A stretch of 64,000 bases of DNA from RUG705 sp934101175 (GTDB lineage: Bacteria > Bacillota_I > Bacilli_A > RF39 > UBA660), in the NCBI GenBank assembly GCA_934101175.1, contig CAKOQC010000002.1:186001-250000 (forward strand), written 5' to 3'. The notes under the pieces were generated by a model, which was not told where the DNA came from, made no database searches, and saw only the letters and a program-made list of their open reading frames with translations. The translations under genes and the position numbers were made by a program. This document shows positions 52,724 to 61,845 of the stretch, in pieces (within the stretch, counting starts at the first letter, position 1; each line of letters starts with the position of its first letter).

Positions 52724-53479
52724 ATGAATAAAATAATAGTAAAGAATAATATTGTTAACAATTATCAAGATGACACTATTAAAATAGAGGATAATATAAT
52801 TAAAATAGAAAAAGATAGTGATTATGAAATAGAATATATAGATTGTGATAAAGTAGAACTTATTATTAATATTATTAATAGTAGAGTAAATATAATGGAA
52901 AGTAGTTTTGATAATACATTAGAAATTGATAATATATATAATATTAATAATGGGGGAGTTAAAATTAATAAATTTTATACTAATGAAGGAGTTAAAGAAA
53001 AGATAGTAGTTAATCTAAATAAAGAAAAAGATTATATCTATTATAACTTTTCTTCAATTACTAAAGGTATAGAAGAATATATAATGGATATTAATCATAA
53101 TGCTAAAAATACATTAAGTAATATTTCTAATAAATTAGTAGCTCTTAAGAATAGTAAGATTAATTTTACAATAAATAGTAACGTATATAAAGAGTGTAAT
53201 GGATCAATATTAGAACAAAATACAAGAATAGTTACAATGGATAAATGTGATGCTAAAATTCAACCTAATATGTTTATAGATTTAGATGATGTAGAAGCAA
53301 GACATGGATCAGTAATAGGAACATTTAAAGATGATCAGATATTTTATCTAATGAGTAAGGGAATTAGTTATAATGATACATTAAAATTATTAATAAAAGG
53401 ATATTTATTAGGAAATGTAATGGTTAATTTTGATGTTAGGAAAAAGATAATAGATATTATTGATATGTATTGGAGGTGA
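52724..53479 (+). CDS. sufD: SufB/SufD family scaffold protein
   Basis: 251 residues, shorter than usual SufB (about 465) or SufD (about 435). The N-terminal part is a beta-helix-like region rich in Ile/Asn; the C-terminal motif ARHGSVIGTF followed by DQIFYLMSKGIS is diagnostic for the SufBD core. It is called SufD for its position and small size, but as it is the only SufBD gene in the operon it could form a homodimeric scaffold. The stop overlaps the ribosome site of sufS. Confidence 0.8.
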   Translation: MNKIIVKNNIVNNYQDDTIKIEDNIIKIEKDSDYEIEYIDCDKVELIINIINSRVNIMESSFDNTLEIDNIYNINNGGVKINKFYTNEGVKEKIVVNLNKEKDYIYYNFSSITKGIEEYIMDINHNAKNTLSNISNKLVALKNSKINFTINSNVYKECNGSILEQNTRIVTMDKCDAKIQPNMFIDLDDVEARHGSVIGTFKDDQIFYLMSKGISYNDTLKLLIKGYLLGNVMVNFDVRKKIIDIIDMYWR

Positions 53480-53484
53480 ATAAT

Positions 53485-54684
53485 ATGAATAGAGAAGATT
53501 TTTCAATATTTAAAAATAATAAGATGGTTTATTTTGATAATGGGGCTACTACTTTAAAACCAGATTGTGTTAGAGAAGAGATAGATAATTATTATAATAA
53601 ATATACATCAAGTATTCATAGAGGAGATTATGCTACTAGTTTAAAAGTTAGTGAATTATATGAAGATTGTCGTGAAGAAGTTAGAAGTTTTATTAATGCT
53701 AAACATACTAGTGAAATAGTATTTACATCAGGTACTACTAAATCACTTAACGATATAGTTTTTGGTTATTTTAAATATCATTTAAAGAAAGATGATGAAG
53801 TAATTATTACGGAATCAGAACATGCTTCAAATGTACTTCCTTGGTTTATGTTAGCAAAAGAATTAGGACTTAAAGTTAAATATATTCCTTTAAATGAAAA
53901 GAATGAAGTAACAATAGATAATTTAATGAAAGTTATTACTAATAAGACTAAAGTAGTATCAATAGCACATATTACAAATGTAATAGGAGATGTTAGAAGT
54001 GTTAAAGAAATATCTAGGGTATGTCATGATAGAAATATTTTACTAGTAGTAGATGCTGCACAAAGTATAGCTCATGAGAAAATAGATGTACAAGATATGG
54101 ACATTGACTTCTTAGCCTTTTCAGGACATAAAATATATGGACCTACTGGCATTGGAGTATTATATGGAAAGTTTGATTTACTTAAAGAACTAGTACCACT
54201 TGAATATGGCGGAGGAATGAATGCAATATTTAATAAAGATGGTTATGTTGAATTAAAAGATTTGCCAGATAAATTAGAAGCAGGAACTCCAAATATAGAA
54301 GGAGTATTAGGACTATGCGAATGTATTAAGTATGTTAAAAAAATTGGAATAGATAAAATTAAAGAATATGAACATAATTTAAGAAAATACTTAATAGATA
54401 AACTTAATGAATTAGATTTTATAGAAGTATATAATAGAGATACTGATGGTACTATTGTAGCATTTAATATTAAGGGAGTATTTAGTCAAGATACAGCAAT
54501 ATATTTAGATAAATATAATATATGTGTTAGAGCAGGTAATCATTGTGCTAAGATACTTAAAGAAGTCTTTAATATAGCTAATACTTGTAGAATTAGTTTA
54601 AGTTTTTATAATACTTATGAAGAAGTAGATTTACTAATTAATGTACTTAAGAATAGTAAGAATATTTGGGAGGAAATACTTTAA
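53485..54684 (+). CDS. sufS: Cysteine desulfurase SufS
   Basis: PLP enzyme providing sulfur from cysteine; 399 residues. The PLP lysine is in FSGHKIYGPTG (about 222), the DAAQS motif binds the cofactor, and the active Cys is in RAGNHCAK (about 357). Start ATG 53485 has TTGGAGGTG at good distance. It is coupled to sufU (stop and start overlap by one base). Confidence 0.95.
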   Translation: MNREDFSIFKNNKMVYFDNGATTLKPDCVREEIDNYYNKYTSSIHRGDYATSLKVSELYEDCREEVRSFINAKHTSEIVFTSGTTKSLNDIVFGYFKYHLKKDDEVIITESEHASNVLPWFMLAKELGLKVKYIPLNEKNEVTIDNLMKVITNKTKVVSIAHITNVIGDVRSVKEISRVCHDRNILLVVDAAQSIAHEKIDVQDMDIDFLAFSGHKIYGPTGIGVLYGKFDLLKELVPLEYGGGMNAIFNKDGYVELKDLPDKLEAGTPNIEGVLGLCECIKYVKKIGIDKIKEYEHNLRKYLIDKLNELDFIEVYNRDTDGTIVAFNIKGVFSQDTAIYLDKYNICVRAGNHCAKILKEVFNIANTCRISLSFYNTYEEVDLLINVLKNSKNIWEEIL

Positions 54685-55106
54685 TGGATAATGATATGAA
54701 AAGAAGTATTATATTAGATAATTATCAAAATACTAGTAATAGAATGATTCCAGAAGATACTACTGATTATATAAAAATTAATAGTAATAATGTTAGTTGT
54801 ATTGATAATATAGATATCTATGTAAAACTAAAAGATAATATAATAGAAGATATTAAGTTTAATGGAGAAGCTTGTGTAATAGCAATATCTAGTACTTCTA
54901 TTCTTAGTAAGATGTTAATAGGAAAGACATTAGAAGAAGCAAAAGAAATATTAGATAATTACTTTAATATGATTGAAGAGAAAGATTATGATAAAGAACT
55001 TCTTGGAGAAGCAACAGTATATGATGATATATATAAACAACCAGCTAGAAAGACTTGTGCTACTTTATTTGCTAGAGGAATAGGAAAGATGTTTCAAGAT
55101 GAGTAA
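54684..55106 (+). CDS. sufU: Sulfur transfer protein SufU
   Basis: Zinc-dependent sulfurtransferase that accepts persulfide from SufS; 140 residues. The four metal/active-site ligands known from B. subtilis SufU are all present: Cys and Asp in VSCIDNI, Cys in NGEACVIA, Cys in RKTCATL. The start overlaps the sufS stop by one base. It ends the operon, followed by the terminator at 55131-55184. Confidence 0.93.
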   Translation: MDNDMKRSIILDNYQNTSNRMIPEDTTDYIKINSNNVSCIDNIDIYVKLKDNIIEDIKFNGEACVIAISSTSILSKMLIGKTLEEAKEILDNYFNMIEEKDYDKELLGEATVYDDIYKQPARKTCATLFARGIGKMFQDE

Positions 55107-55130
55107 TAGATAGTAAAAAATAATAATTAT

Positions 55131-55184
55131 AAGTAAGTGTTAGAGTGAATATGATTGTATTTACTTTATGACACTTACTTTTTT
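55131..55184 (+). terminator. Terminator of the suf operon
   Basis: AAGTAAGTGT and ACACTTACTT with partially paired interior, followed by TTTTTT. Confidence 0.8.
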
Positions 55185-55256
55185 AGTGAATAAATATTTT
55201 TGATAGGGTAGAATATTAGATTAATAGGGTATTATTTAAGTATATGATTATTAAAT

Positions 55257-55568
55257 ATGTTATTATTAAAACCTTATAAAATAGATGTAGATATATCTAA
55301 ATCATTAAATAATATGAATGATAAATTATCTAGTAATAAAACGTATGATATGGTATTAGTAGATTCTAGTATAGATACACAAATAGAAGAATATAATATT
55401 AATTTACTTAGAAAGTTTGTAGGATATAAATTTAGAGCAATAATTATGTTATCTAAAGGGAAAGAAAAAGATAAGAAAGAATTTCTTGATCAAGGATATG
55501 ATGATTATATAATTAAACCTATAAATAAGAAGAATATTAATGAGATATTAGTTAAATATTTAAAATAA
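55257..55568 (+). CDS. Degenerate response-regulator receiver-like protein
   Basis: 103 residues resembling the second half of a receiver domain: YDMVLVDSS at the phospho-Asp position, IIMLSKGKE, and the DDYIIKPINKK lysine loop. The first strand with the paired acidic residues is missing, so phosphorylation is doubtful. The ribosome site is poor and no promoter was found close by. It may be a relic of a hybrid kinase or a stand-alone pseudo-receiver. Confidence 0.5.
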   Translation: MLLLKPYKIDVDISKSLNNMNDKLSSNKTYDMVLVDSSIDTQIEEYNINLLRKFVGYKFRAIIMLSKGKEKDKKEFLDQGYDDYIIKPINKKNINEILVKYLK

Positions 55569-55650
55569 TGTATATTAATAAAATAAACTTGATGTATATT
55601 TTATCATTTAAATTAGATATATGTTATAATGATGATATGGAGGAACTAAT

Positions 55651-56253
55651 ATGGAATATGATATATATCAAGTAGTAAATATGAAAAATAGATATTTAGA
55701 ATTAAAGAAGTATTTAGATAAGATAGTATTTGTTAAAAGAGATAAGAAAGATGTATTAGATGTAACTTCTTTAAATAGATGGTTAATTGAAGTAATGAAA
55801 TTTTATAAGAAGTGTGGAATTAATCTAGATTATCGTGATTTTTATAATTTTCATAAAGATAATATATCGGATTATAAAAATAGAAATGATAAGATTAATA
55901 AATATATGAAGGTTTTTTTTGATAATATAGATAGACCTGATAGTGAAGAATTTATAAACACAATATTTAGTTTTAAAGATATTAGTTTAGATAATGATAA
56001 TGATATAGATAATCCTATATATGAAGAGATAGTTGTTATGATAAATAATCTTAATAATAAATATAAGAATATATTTGATAGGATACTTATTAAGTTAGAA
56101 AAAGATTATCGTGATTTAGGACTTGATAAGGAATTATTTAGTTATCAGAGAATGGATGAACTTGATAATATTGTAAATTCAAGAATAAATATTACTCTTA
56201 ATAAGATAAATAGTATGTTATTAGAACAAGAAAAAGCTAATAAAAAAAGATAA
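55651..56253 (+). CDS. Helical protein of unknown function, 200 residues
   Basis: Not recognised. It is acidic and Asn-rich with long predicted helices (about 1-85 and 120-200), no membrane segments. Ribosome site TGGAGG is strong and TATAAT-like sequence precedes it, so translation is likely. It ends before the P-type ATPase gene with a small hairpin-like AAGAATT..AGTTCTT region. Confidence 0.65.
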   Translation: MEYDIYQVVNMKNRYLELKKYLDKIVFVKRDKKDVLDVTSLNRWLIEVMKFYKKCGINLDYRDFYNFHKDNISDYKNRNDKINKYMKVFFDNIDRPDSEEFINTIFSFKDISLDNDNDIDNPIYEEIVVMINNLNNKYKNIFDRILIKLEKDYRDLGLDKELFSYQRMDELDNIVNSRINITLNKINSMLLEQEKANKKR

Positions 56254-56319
56254 GAATTATGTCTATTAGATATAGTTCTTTTTATCTAGAATGATAATAC
56301 CTTTTATTAGGGAGGTATT

Positions 56320-58899
56320 ATGATAAATAATAATGGTCTTAGTGATGAAGAAGTAATTATTAATAGAGAGAAATATGGAGAAAATATATTTACTAAAAAG
56401 AAACAAGATACTTTTTTAAAGTTATTATTAGAAACATTTTCTGATCCAATAATAAAAATATTATTAATAGCATTAGGTATAAAAGTAATATTCTTATTTA
56501 AAGATTTTGATTGGTATGAAACAGTAGGAATAGTATTAGCTATTTTAGTAGCATCATTAATATCTTCAATTAGTGAATATGGTTCAATGAGAGCTTTTAA
56601 TAAGCTTACAGATGAATCTTCTAAGATAAATGTTAGAGTAAGAAGAGGGGGAAGTGTTAAGAGTGTTCCTCTTAGTGATGTGGTAGTTAATGATATAGTA
56701 GTCTTATCAACAGGTGATAGAATACCTGCTGATGGAATTATTATAAATGGACATATATCAGTAGATGAATCAATGATTAATGGAGAAGCTAAAGAAGTGT
56801 ATAAAGAAGTAGGTAGTGATAATACATATTTATATATGGGAACAGTAGTATATTCAGGAGATGCTTTAATGTTAGTTAGAAGTGTTGGCGATAATACCTT
56901 TTATGGAAAGATGGCCTTAGAATTACAAGAAGAAGATACAGAATCACCACTTAGAATTAGACTTACAAAGTTAGCTCAAGATATTAGTAGAATAGGATAT
57001 ATATGTTCAATATTTGCAGTAGTATCATACCTATTTTATATGATAGTTATTAGTAATAATTTTAATACTAATTTAATAATAAATACCTTAAAAGATGGTA
57101 GATTAATGTTTGGTTATATCTTAGATGGACTTACCTTATGTGTAACAATTATAGTAGTATCAGTACCAGAAGGATTACCAATGATGATTACTTTAGTACT
57201 TAGTTCTAATATGAAAAGAATGCTAAAAGATAATGTTTTAGTTAGAAAACTAATAGGAATAGAGACAGCTGGTAATATTAATGTTTTATTTACAGATAAG
57301 ACAGGAACAATTACTTCAGGGAAACTATCAGTAGTAGGATTTATTTCTGGTAATGGAAAAGATATTGATTATAACTTAATTAATAATAATTATAGAGATA
57401 TATTTAATATGTCAATGTATATGAATAATGAGAGTGTTTGGGATACTACAACTGGAAATATTATTGGAGGTAATATTACTGATAAAGCAATATTTGATTA
57501 TGTAAAGAATCTTAATTTGAATTATGAAATAATTAAAAGAGAAGCTTTTGATTCAAAGAAGAAGTATATGTATACTAAGATTAGATATAATGGACATGTA
57601 TATAATTTGATGAAAGGAGCATATGAAGAAGTTAAGAAGAAGTGTAATAGTTATTATGATAATTTAGGTAATAGGCATAGTTTAGGAGATACTAGTGATG
57701 TAGATAATATTATTAAGAAGATGGGTTTAAATAAGATGAGGGTTATTGCTTTAGCGATAAGTGAAGATAGAGAACTTATTGGGAATATGACTTTAGTAGG
57801 ATTTATTATTCTTAAAGATACTATTAGAGATAATGTTGATATAGGGATAGATTTAGTTAGACATGCTGGTATTCAGACAATAATGATAACAGGAGATAAT
57901 AAAGAGACTGCAGTAGCTATTGCTAAAGATATAGGACTTATTACTTCAGGAGACGATTTAATAATTAGTAGTGATAGATTACAACTTATGAATGATAAAG
58001 AGATTATGAAGATATTTCCTAAAATAAGAGTTATTGCTAGAGCAATGCCACAAGATAAAAGTAGATTAGTAAATATAGCTAAGAATTTAGGATTAGTAGT
58101 AGGAATGACTGGTGATGGAGTAAACGATGCCTTGGCTTTAAAGAAAGCAGATGTAGGATTTGCTATGGGAAGTGGAACAGAAGTAGCTAAAGAAGCAGCA
58201 GATATAGTGATACTTGATGATAACTTCTATTCAATAACTAATGCTATTTTATATGGAAGAACAATATTTAAAAGTATTAGAAAGTTTGTTATATGTCAAC
58301 TGACAATTAATCTATGTAGTTTACTTGTATCAATAATAGGACCATTTATAGGAATACCAGTACCTATTACAGTTATTCAAATGTTATGGATAAATATGAT
58401 TATGGATACATTATCAGGATTTGCCTTTTCTTATGAACCAGCATTAGTAGAATATATGTATGAAGAACCTAAGAAGAAGGGTGAAAATATTATTAATAGT
58501 TATATGATGAATCAAATAGTTATAACAGGAGTGGTATCATTTATACTATGTATATTCTTTTTAAAGAGTAGAATTACTAATACTATATTTCAAGATGATA
58601 TATTGACAGCCTTCTTTGGTTTAATAATATTTATTAGTATTTTTAATAGTTTTGATGCTAGAACACATAGACTTAATATTATGGCTAATATAACTAAGAA
58701 TAAAGTATTTATTGGAGTTATTACTTTTGTTATATTAATGCAAATATATTTAATTTATTATGGGGGAGAAATGTTTAGAACTAGTGGCCTTACAATTAAA
58801 GAATTTATTATTATGTTTATGTTTTCATTAATGATTATTCCAATAGATTTTATTAGAAAATTAGTATTAAAGAAGATGAATAAAACTTTAGGAGTATAG
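56320..58899 (+). CDS. P-type cation-transporting ATPase, calcium-pump type
   Basis: 859 residues, P2-type ATPase at the cell membrane. An N-terminal cation-ATPase domain, the actuator motif DESMINGEAKEV (in place of TGES), the ion-site motif PEGLPM in the fourth membrane helix, phosphorylation motif DKTGTITSG (Asp about 328), and hinge TGDGVNDALALKKADVG. Ten membrane segments fit the family. Ca2+ export is the best guess from PEGL and overall similarity, but substrate is not proven. Start follows GGGAGG. Confidence 0.9.
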   Translation: MINNNGLSDEEVIINREKYGENIFTKKKQDTFLKLLLETFSDPIIKILLIALGIKVIFLFKDFDWYETVGIVLAILVASLISSISEYGSMRAFNKLTDESSKINVRVRRGGSVKSVPLSDVVVNDIVVLSTGDRIPADGIIINGHISVDESMINGEAKEVYKEVGSDNTYLYMGTVVYSGDALMLVRSVGDNTFYGKMALELQEEDTESPLRIRLTKLAQDISRIGYICSIFAVVSYLFYMIVISNNFNTNLIINTLKDGRLMFGYILDGLTLCVTIIVVSVPEGLPMMITLVLSSNMKRMLKDNVLVRKLIGIETAGNINVLFTDKTGTITSGKLSVVGFISGNGKDIDYNLINNNYRDIFNMSMYMNNESVWDTTTGNIIGGNITDKAIFDYVKNLNLNYEIIKREAFDSKKKYMYTKIRYNGHVYNLMKGAYEEVKKKCNSYYDNLGNRHSLGDTSDVDNIIKKMGLNKMRVIALAISEDRELIGNMTLVGFIILKDTIRDNVDIGIDLVRHAGIQTIMITGDNKETAVAIAKDIGLITSGDDLIISSDRLQLMNDKEIMKIFPKIRVIARAMPQDKSRLVNIAKNLGLVVGMTGDGVNDALALKKADVGFAMGSGTEVAKEAADIVILDDNFYSITNAILYGRTIFKSIRKFVICQLTINLCSLLVSIIGPFIGIPVPITVIQMLWINMIMDTLSGFAFSYEPALVEYMYEEPKKKGENIINSYMMNQIVITGVVSFILCIFFLKSRITNTIFQDDILTAFFGLIIFISIFNSFDARTHRLNIMANITKNKVFIGVITFVILMQIYLIYYGGEMFRTSGLTIKEFIIMFMFSLMIIPIDFIRKLVLKKMNKTLGV

Positions 58900-58909
58900 A
58901 AAATTAAAT

Positions 58910-58970
58910 AAACTCTTAATGATTATGATGTTTACTATACATAGTTTATATCATAATTTAAGAGTTTTTT
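58910..58970. terminator. Terminator after the P-type ATPase gene
   Basis: AAACTCTTAA and TTAAGAGTTT with inner ATTATGAT/ATCATAAT pairing and TTTTTT. Confidence 0.8.
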
Positions 58971-59038
58971 GCAAGAATTAAAAAAACTACTAACAAAAAT
59001 GCTTTGTTAATAGTTTGAAACTTTATTAATCATTTTTA

Positions 59039-59692
59039 TTATTTTATGTGTAACTTATGCATCTTTTTAGTTAAAGTTTTGCTTTGAACAATTAGGGTTT
59101 CAATTTTTTTATGATCTACAAAACCTAGTCTAATTAATTCATTTAATTCAGTAAAAAGATAGTTCTTTCTTTCAGTAATTGTAAATAGTTTTAACTGTTC
59201 ATCAACATATCTATCTTCTAGATATTGATACATTCCGGCTTCCAAAAGATGAAGAGTACATAGTTTTTCAGGAAGAGTTAAAACATTAGTTAATTCTTGA
59301 TAATCAATACCACAAGTACTAGACTGATGTAAATCACCTGGTAGGGTAAAACAATAATTTACTTGATTTTTAGAGTTAGATGTAAAGTAGACAGAGTCAT
59401 TAGTACTAGTTAGATAAGTTTTTAATTTTTCTTTTCTTTCTAATAAATCATTATCAGTAGTAAAATAAGATTCTTTAGTTCTAATATAATTACCAGAACT
59501 TAAGAAGTTTTCATATAATGGAGTATCTTGATTTGGGAAAATAGGAACATTTTGATAATTATGAATATCATGGAAAAGACTAGATTTATCAGCTTTAGAT
59601 ATTTCTTGTTTTTTATAAGCAAGAAGTTTTTCTTTATCAAGCTCTAATTTATAAATCATACATCTTCTTGAAGTTGGTTCATATAAATACAT
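59039..59692 (-). CDS. Protein of unknown function downstream of ddl
   Basis: 217 residues, not recognised, no membrane segment. It has a Tyr-rich start (MYLYEPTSRR), a central LPGDLHQSSTCGIDY segment and a helical, basic C-terminus (ERKNYLFTELNELIRLGF). ATG 59692 with AAAGGAG upstream is chosen; a longer frame would start inside ddl. It follows ddl by 43 bases on the same strand and is probably co-transcribed, so a cell-wall link is possible but unproven. Confidence 0.65.
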   Translation of the reverse strand: MYLYEPTSRRCMIYKLELDKEKLLAYKKQEISKADKSSLFHDIHNYQNVPIFPNQDTPLYENFLSSGNYIRTKESYFTTDNDLLERKEKLKTYLTSTNDSVYFTSNSKNQVNYCFTLPGDLHQSSTCGIDYQELTNVLTLPEKLCTLHLLEAGMYQYLEDRYVDEQLKLFTITERKNYLFTELNELIRLGFVDHKKIETLIVQSKTLTKKMHKLHIK

Positions 59693-59735
59693 AGAAATCT
59701 CCTTTCTTTTTCTGTGTATTATAGCATAAGATAAA

Positions 59736-60701
59736 TTAATATTCAAGAAGTTTTGTAATTAAGTTTTTAGTAGAGATACCTAGATGTTTAAATAATAGAG
59801 GATACATAGATATATCAGTAAAACCAGGCATAGTATTTACTTCATTAAAATACAATTTTTTATTATTATAGTCATAGAGAAAATCTATTCTTGATAAGTT
59901 TCTAAGAGATAATACTTTAAATATTTTTAGAGATAGATTTTTTATTTCATCAGATAGTTCTTTGGGAATATCAGCAGGGATAATTAACTTACTATCTAGA
60001 ATATATTTAGAATCATAATCATAGAAAGTATTTGAAGAGCGAATTTCACCTACTTCAGAAGGAATTAATTTTTTAGTTTCTAAGATGGCACATTCTAATT
60101 CACGTGATTTAATATACTTTTCAATAATAACTTTATTATCATAATTAAAAGCTATTTTAAGATATTTATTTAATTCTTTAAGATTATTAGCAATATTAAT
60201 TCCAATAGAAGAACCACACTTAGCAGGTTTTATAATAACTGGATAGTCTAAGTCTATTTTCTTAAGAGATTTGTTTTCGGTTATTACTTGGTAAGGTATT
60301 TGAGGAATATTATATTTATCACAAATAATCTTAGTAAGTTCTTTATCATAACCTAGAATAGAACCTGCTAAGGATGAACCAACATAGTTTATATTGAATA
60401 AATCAAACATACCAGATAGATTACCATTTTCACAAGGATTACCATGAATGATAGGGAAGATTTTGTCAAATTTTTTTAAATACTCACAAATATTATTTAT
60501 TTTAGTGATATTTCTGTTTGTCCAATCTTCTAAGAAAGATATATCATCATGATATTCATACCATATATTATCTTTAGATATACCTACAGCGGTTACTTCA
60601 TAACGGGATGTGTCAATATTAGTTAAAATAGTTTTAGCAGATTTACATGATATAAGATGTTCGAAAGAATTACCTCCGAATAAGATTAGTATTTTTTTCA
60701 T
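59736..60701 (-). CDS. ddl: D-alanine-D-alanine ligase family protein, with variant loop
   Basis: ATP-grasp enzyme, 321 residues, normal for Ddl. FGGNSFEHLIS holds the Glu of the first subsite; YPVIIKPAKCGSSIGI is the ATP site; FYDYDSKY has the Tyr typical of D-Ala-D-Ala (not D-lactate) ligases; RIDFLYD and NEVNTMPGF carry the Mg2+ ligands. The usual HGxxGEDG loop reads HGNPCENG, changing a Gly to Cys and Asp to Asn. The gene may encode the sole ligase or a specialised paralogue. It is divergent from the nucleotidyltransferase gene. Confidence 0.88.
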   Translation of the reverse strand: MKKILILFGGNSFEHLISCKSAKTILTNIDTSRYEVTAVGISKDNIWYEYHDDISFLEDWTNRNITKINNICEYLKKFDKIFPIIHGNPCENGNLSGMFDLFNINYVGSSLAGSILGYDKELTKIICDKYNIPQIPYQVITENKSLKKIDLDYPVIIKPAKCGSSIGINIANNLKELNKYLKIAFNYDNKVIIEKYIKSRELECAILETKKLIPSEVGEIRSSNTFYDYDSKYILDSKLIIPADIPKELSDEIKNLSLKIFKVLSLRNLSRIDFLYDYNNKKLYFNEVNTMPGFTDISMYPLLFKHLGISTKNLITKLLEY

Positions 60702-60747
60702 ATTATCAGTCCTTTATATATATTAATTATAATTATAGTTAAGTATA

Positions 60748-60776
60748 TTGTCAAATAATGTAAAATATGATATATT
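60748..60776 (+). promoter_or_regulatory. Sigma-A promoter of the nucleotidyltransferase gene
   Basis: TTGTCA, 17-base spacer, TATATT. It coincides with the first in-frame start at 60748 and so supports ATG 60799. Confidence 0.65.
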
Positions 60777-60798
60777 AGAATTAAATAAAGGAGGATAT

Positions 60799-61704
60799 AT
60801 GACATTAGTTATAATGGCTGCCGGAATGGGGAGCAGATTTGGTGGTTTAAAACAGATTGAACCAATTGATGAATATGGTAATTTTATAATAGATTACTCT
60901 ATTTATGATGCGATTAAAGAAGGATTTAAAAAGGTTGTATTTATTATTAAGAAAGAGAATTACGATATTTTTAGAGATACTGTAGGCAAGAGAGTAGAAA
61001 AATATATTGATGTAGAGTATGTATTTCAAGAATTAGATAAGTTACCTTATGGATATAGTGTACCAGAAGATAGAGTTAAGCCTTGGGGAACAGGGCATGC
61101 GATATTATGCTGTAAAGATGTTGTAAAAGAAAATTTTGCAATAATTAATTCAGATGATTTTTATGGAAGAGATGCTTTTAAAGTAATAGCAGAATTTCTT
61201 AAAAATGTTAAAGAAGAAAAATCAATTAATGAATATGCAATGGCAGGATATAAAGTTAAAAATACTTTAACTGAAAATGGTGCTGTTAAGAGAGGAATAT
61301 GTCAAGTTAAGGACGGATATTTGACAAAGTTAATTGAAAGCAATATAGAGAAGAAAGATGGAAAATTAATAGCTACTCCACTAGAAGGAGGAGAAGAATT
61401 TGAAGTATCTGAAGAAGATACAGTATCAATGAATATGTTTGGATTTACCCCAAAAATGTTTGATTATTTAGAAAAAAGATTTCCAGAATTCTTAGATGAA
61501 CATAAAGATAATCTTACAAAATGTGAATACTTGATACCTACTATTATATTTGAAGAGATTAATAGTGGTAAGGCTAAAGTAGAAGTTCTTAAGACAGATG
61601 CTGTATGGCAAGGAATTACATATAGAGAAGATAAAGATAAAGTAGTAAAGGAAATTAAGAAATTAGTAGATAGTGGAGAATATCCTTTAGGTATATGGAA
61701 ATAG
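60799..61704 (+). CDS. Sugar-phosphate nucleotidyltransferase family protein
   Basis: 301 residues, NTP_transferase fold. The N-terminal signature AAGMGSRFGGLKQ binds the nucleotide, and INSDDFYGRDAF holds the metal-binding Asp. PWGTGHAILCCKD matches the sugar-1-phosphate site region. The sugar substrate cannot be told; Firmicute relatives are generally annotated only as nucleotidyltransferases. GGAGG precedes ATG. It is a single-gene unit between its promoter and a tight terminator. Confidence 0.85.
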   Translation: MTLVIMAAGMGSRFGGLKQIEPIDEYGNFIIDYSIYDAIKEGFKKVVFIIKKENYDIFRDTVGKRVEKYIDVEYVFQELDKLPYGYSVPEDRVKPWGTGHAILCCKDVVKENFAIINSDDFYGRDAFKVIAEFLKNVKEEKSINEYAMAGYKVKNTLTENGAVKRGICQVKDGYLTKLIESNIEKKDGKLIATPLEGGEEFEVSEEDTVSMNMFGFTPKMFDYLEKRFPEFLDEHKDNLTKCEYLIPTIIFEEINSGKAKVEVLKTDAVWQGITYREDKDKVVKEIKKLVDSGEYPLGIWK

Positions 61705-61725
61705 ACTGATTATCAGTCTTTTTTT
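61703..61725 (+). terminator. Terminator of the nucleotidyltransferase gene
   Basis: AGACTGA-TTA-TCAGTCT followed by T; the left arm begins inside the stop codon. Confidence 0.85.
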
Positions 61726-61748
61726 CTTGGTAAAATTAGATTATTAAC

Positions 61749-61777
61749 TTGACTTTAGATAAAAAGGACTATACAAT
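61749..61777 (+). promoter_or_regulatory. Sigma-A promoter of rny
   Basis: TTGACT, 17-base spacer, TACAAT. The -10 lies inside a perfect inverted repeat (next entry). Confidence 0.6.
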
Positions 61778-61790
61778 AATATTGTATAGT
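61768..61790. promoter_or_regulatory. Perfect inverted repeat over the rny -10
   Basis: ACTATACAAT and ATTGTATAGT, 10-base perfect arms separated by AAT. Its position over the promoter suggests an operator; a role as an RNA hairpin at the 5' end of another transcript is also possible. The T-run after it is weak, so it is unlikely to be a terminator. Confidence 0.55.
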
Positions 61791-61845
61791 TTAAATTTAA
61801 ATAATAATTTTTTCTATAAATATATAAAAGAATGGAGGTGTTCAC

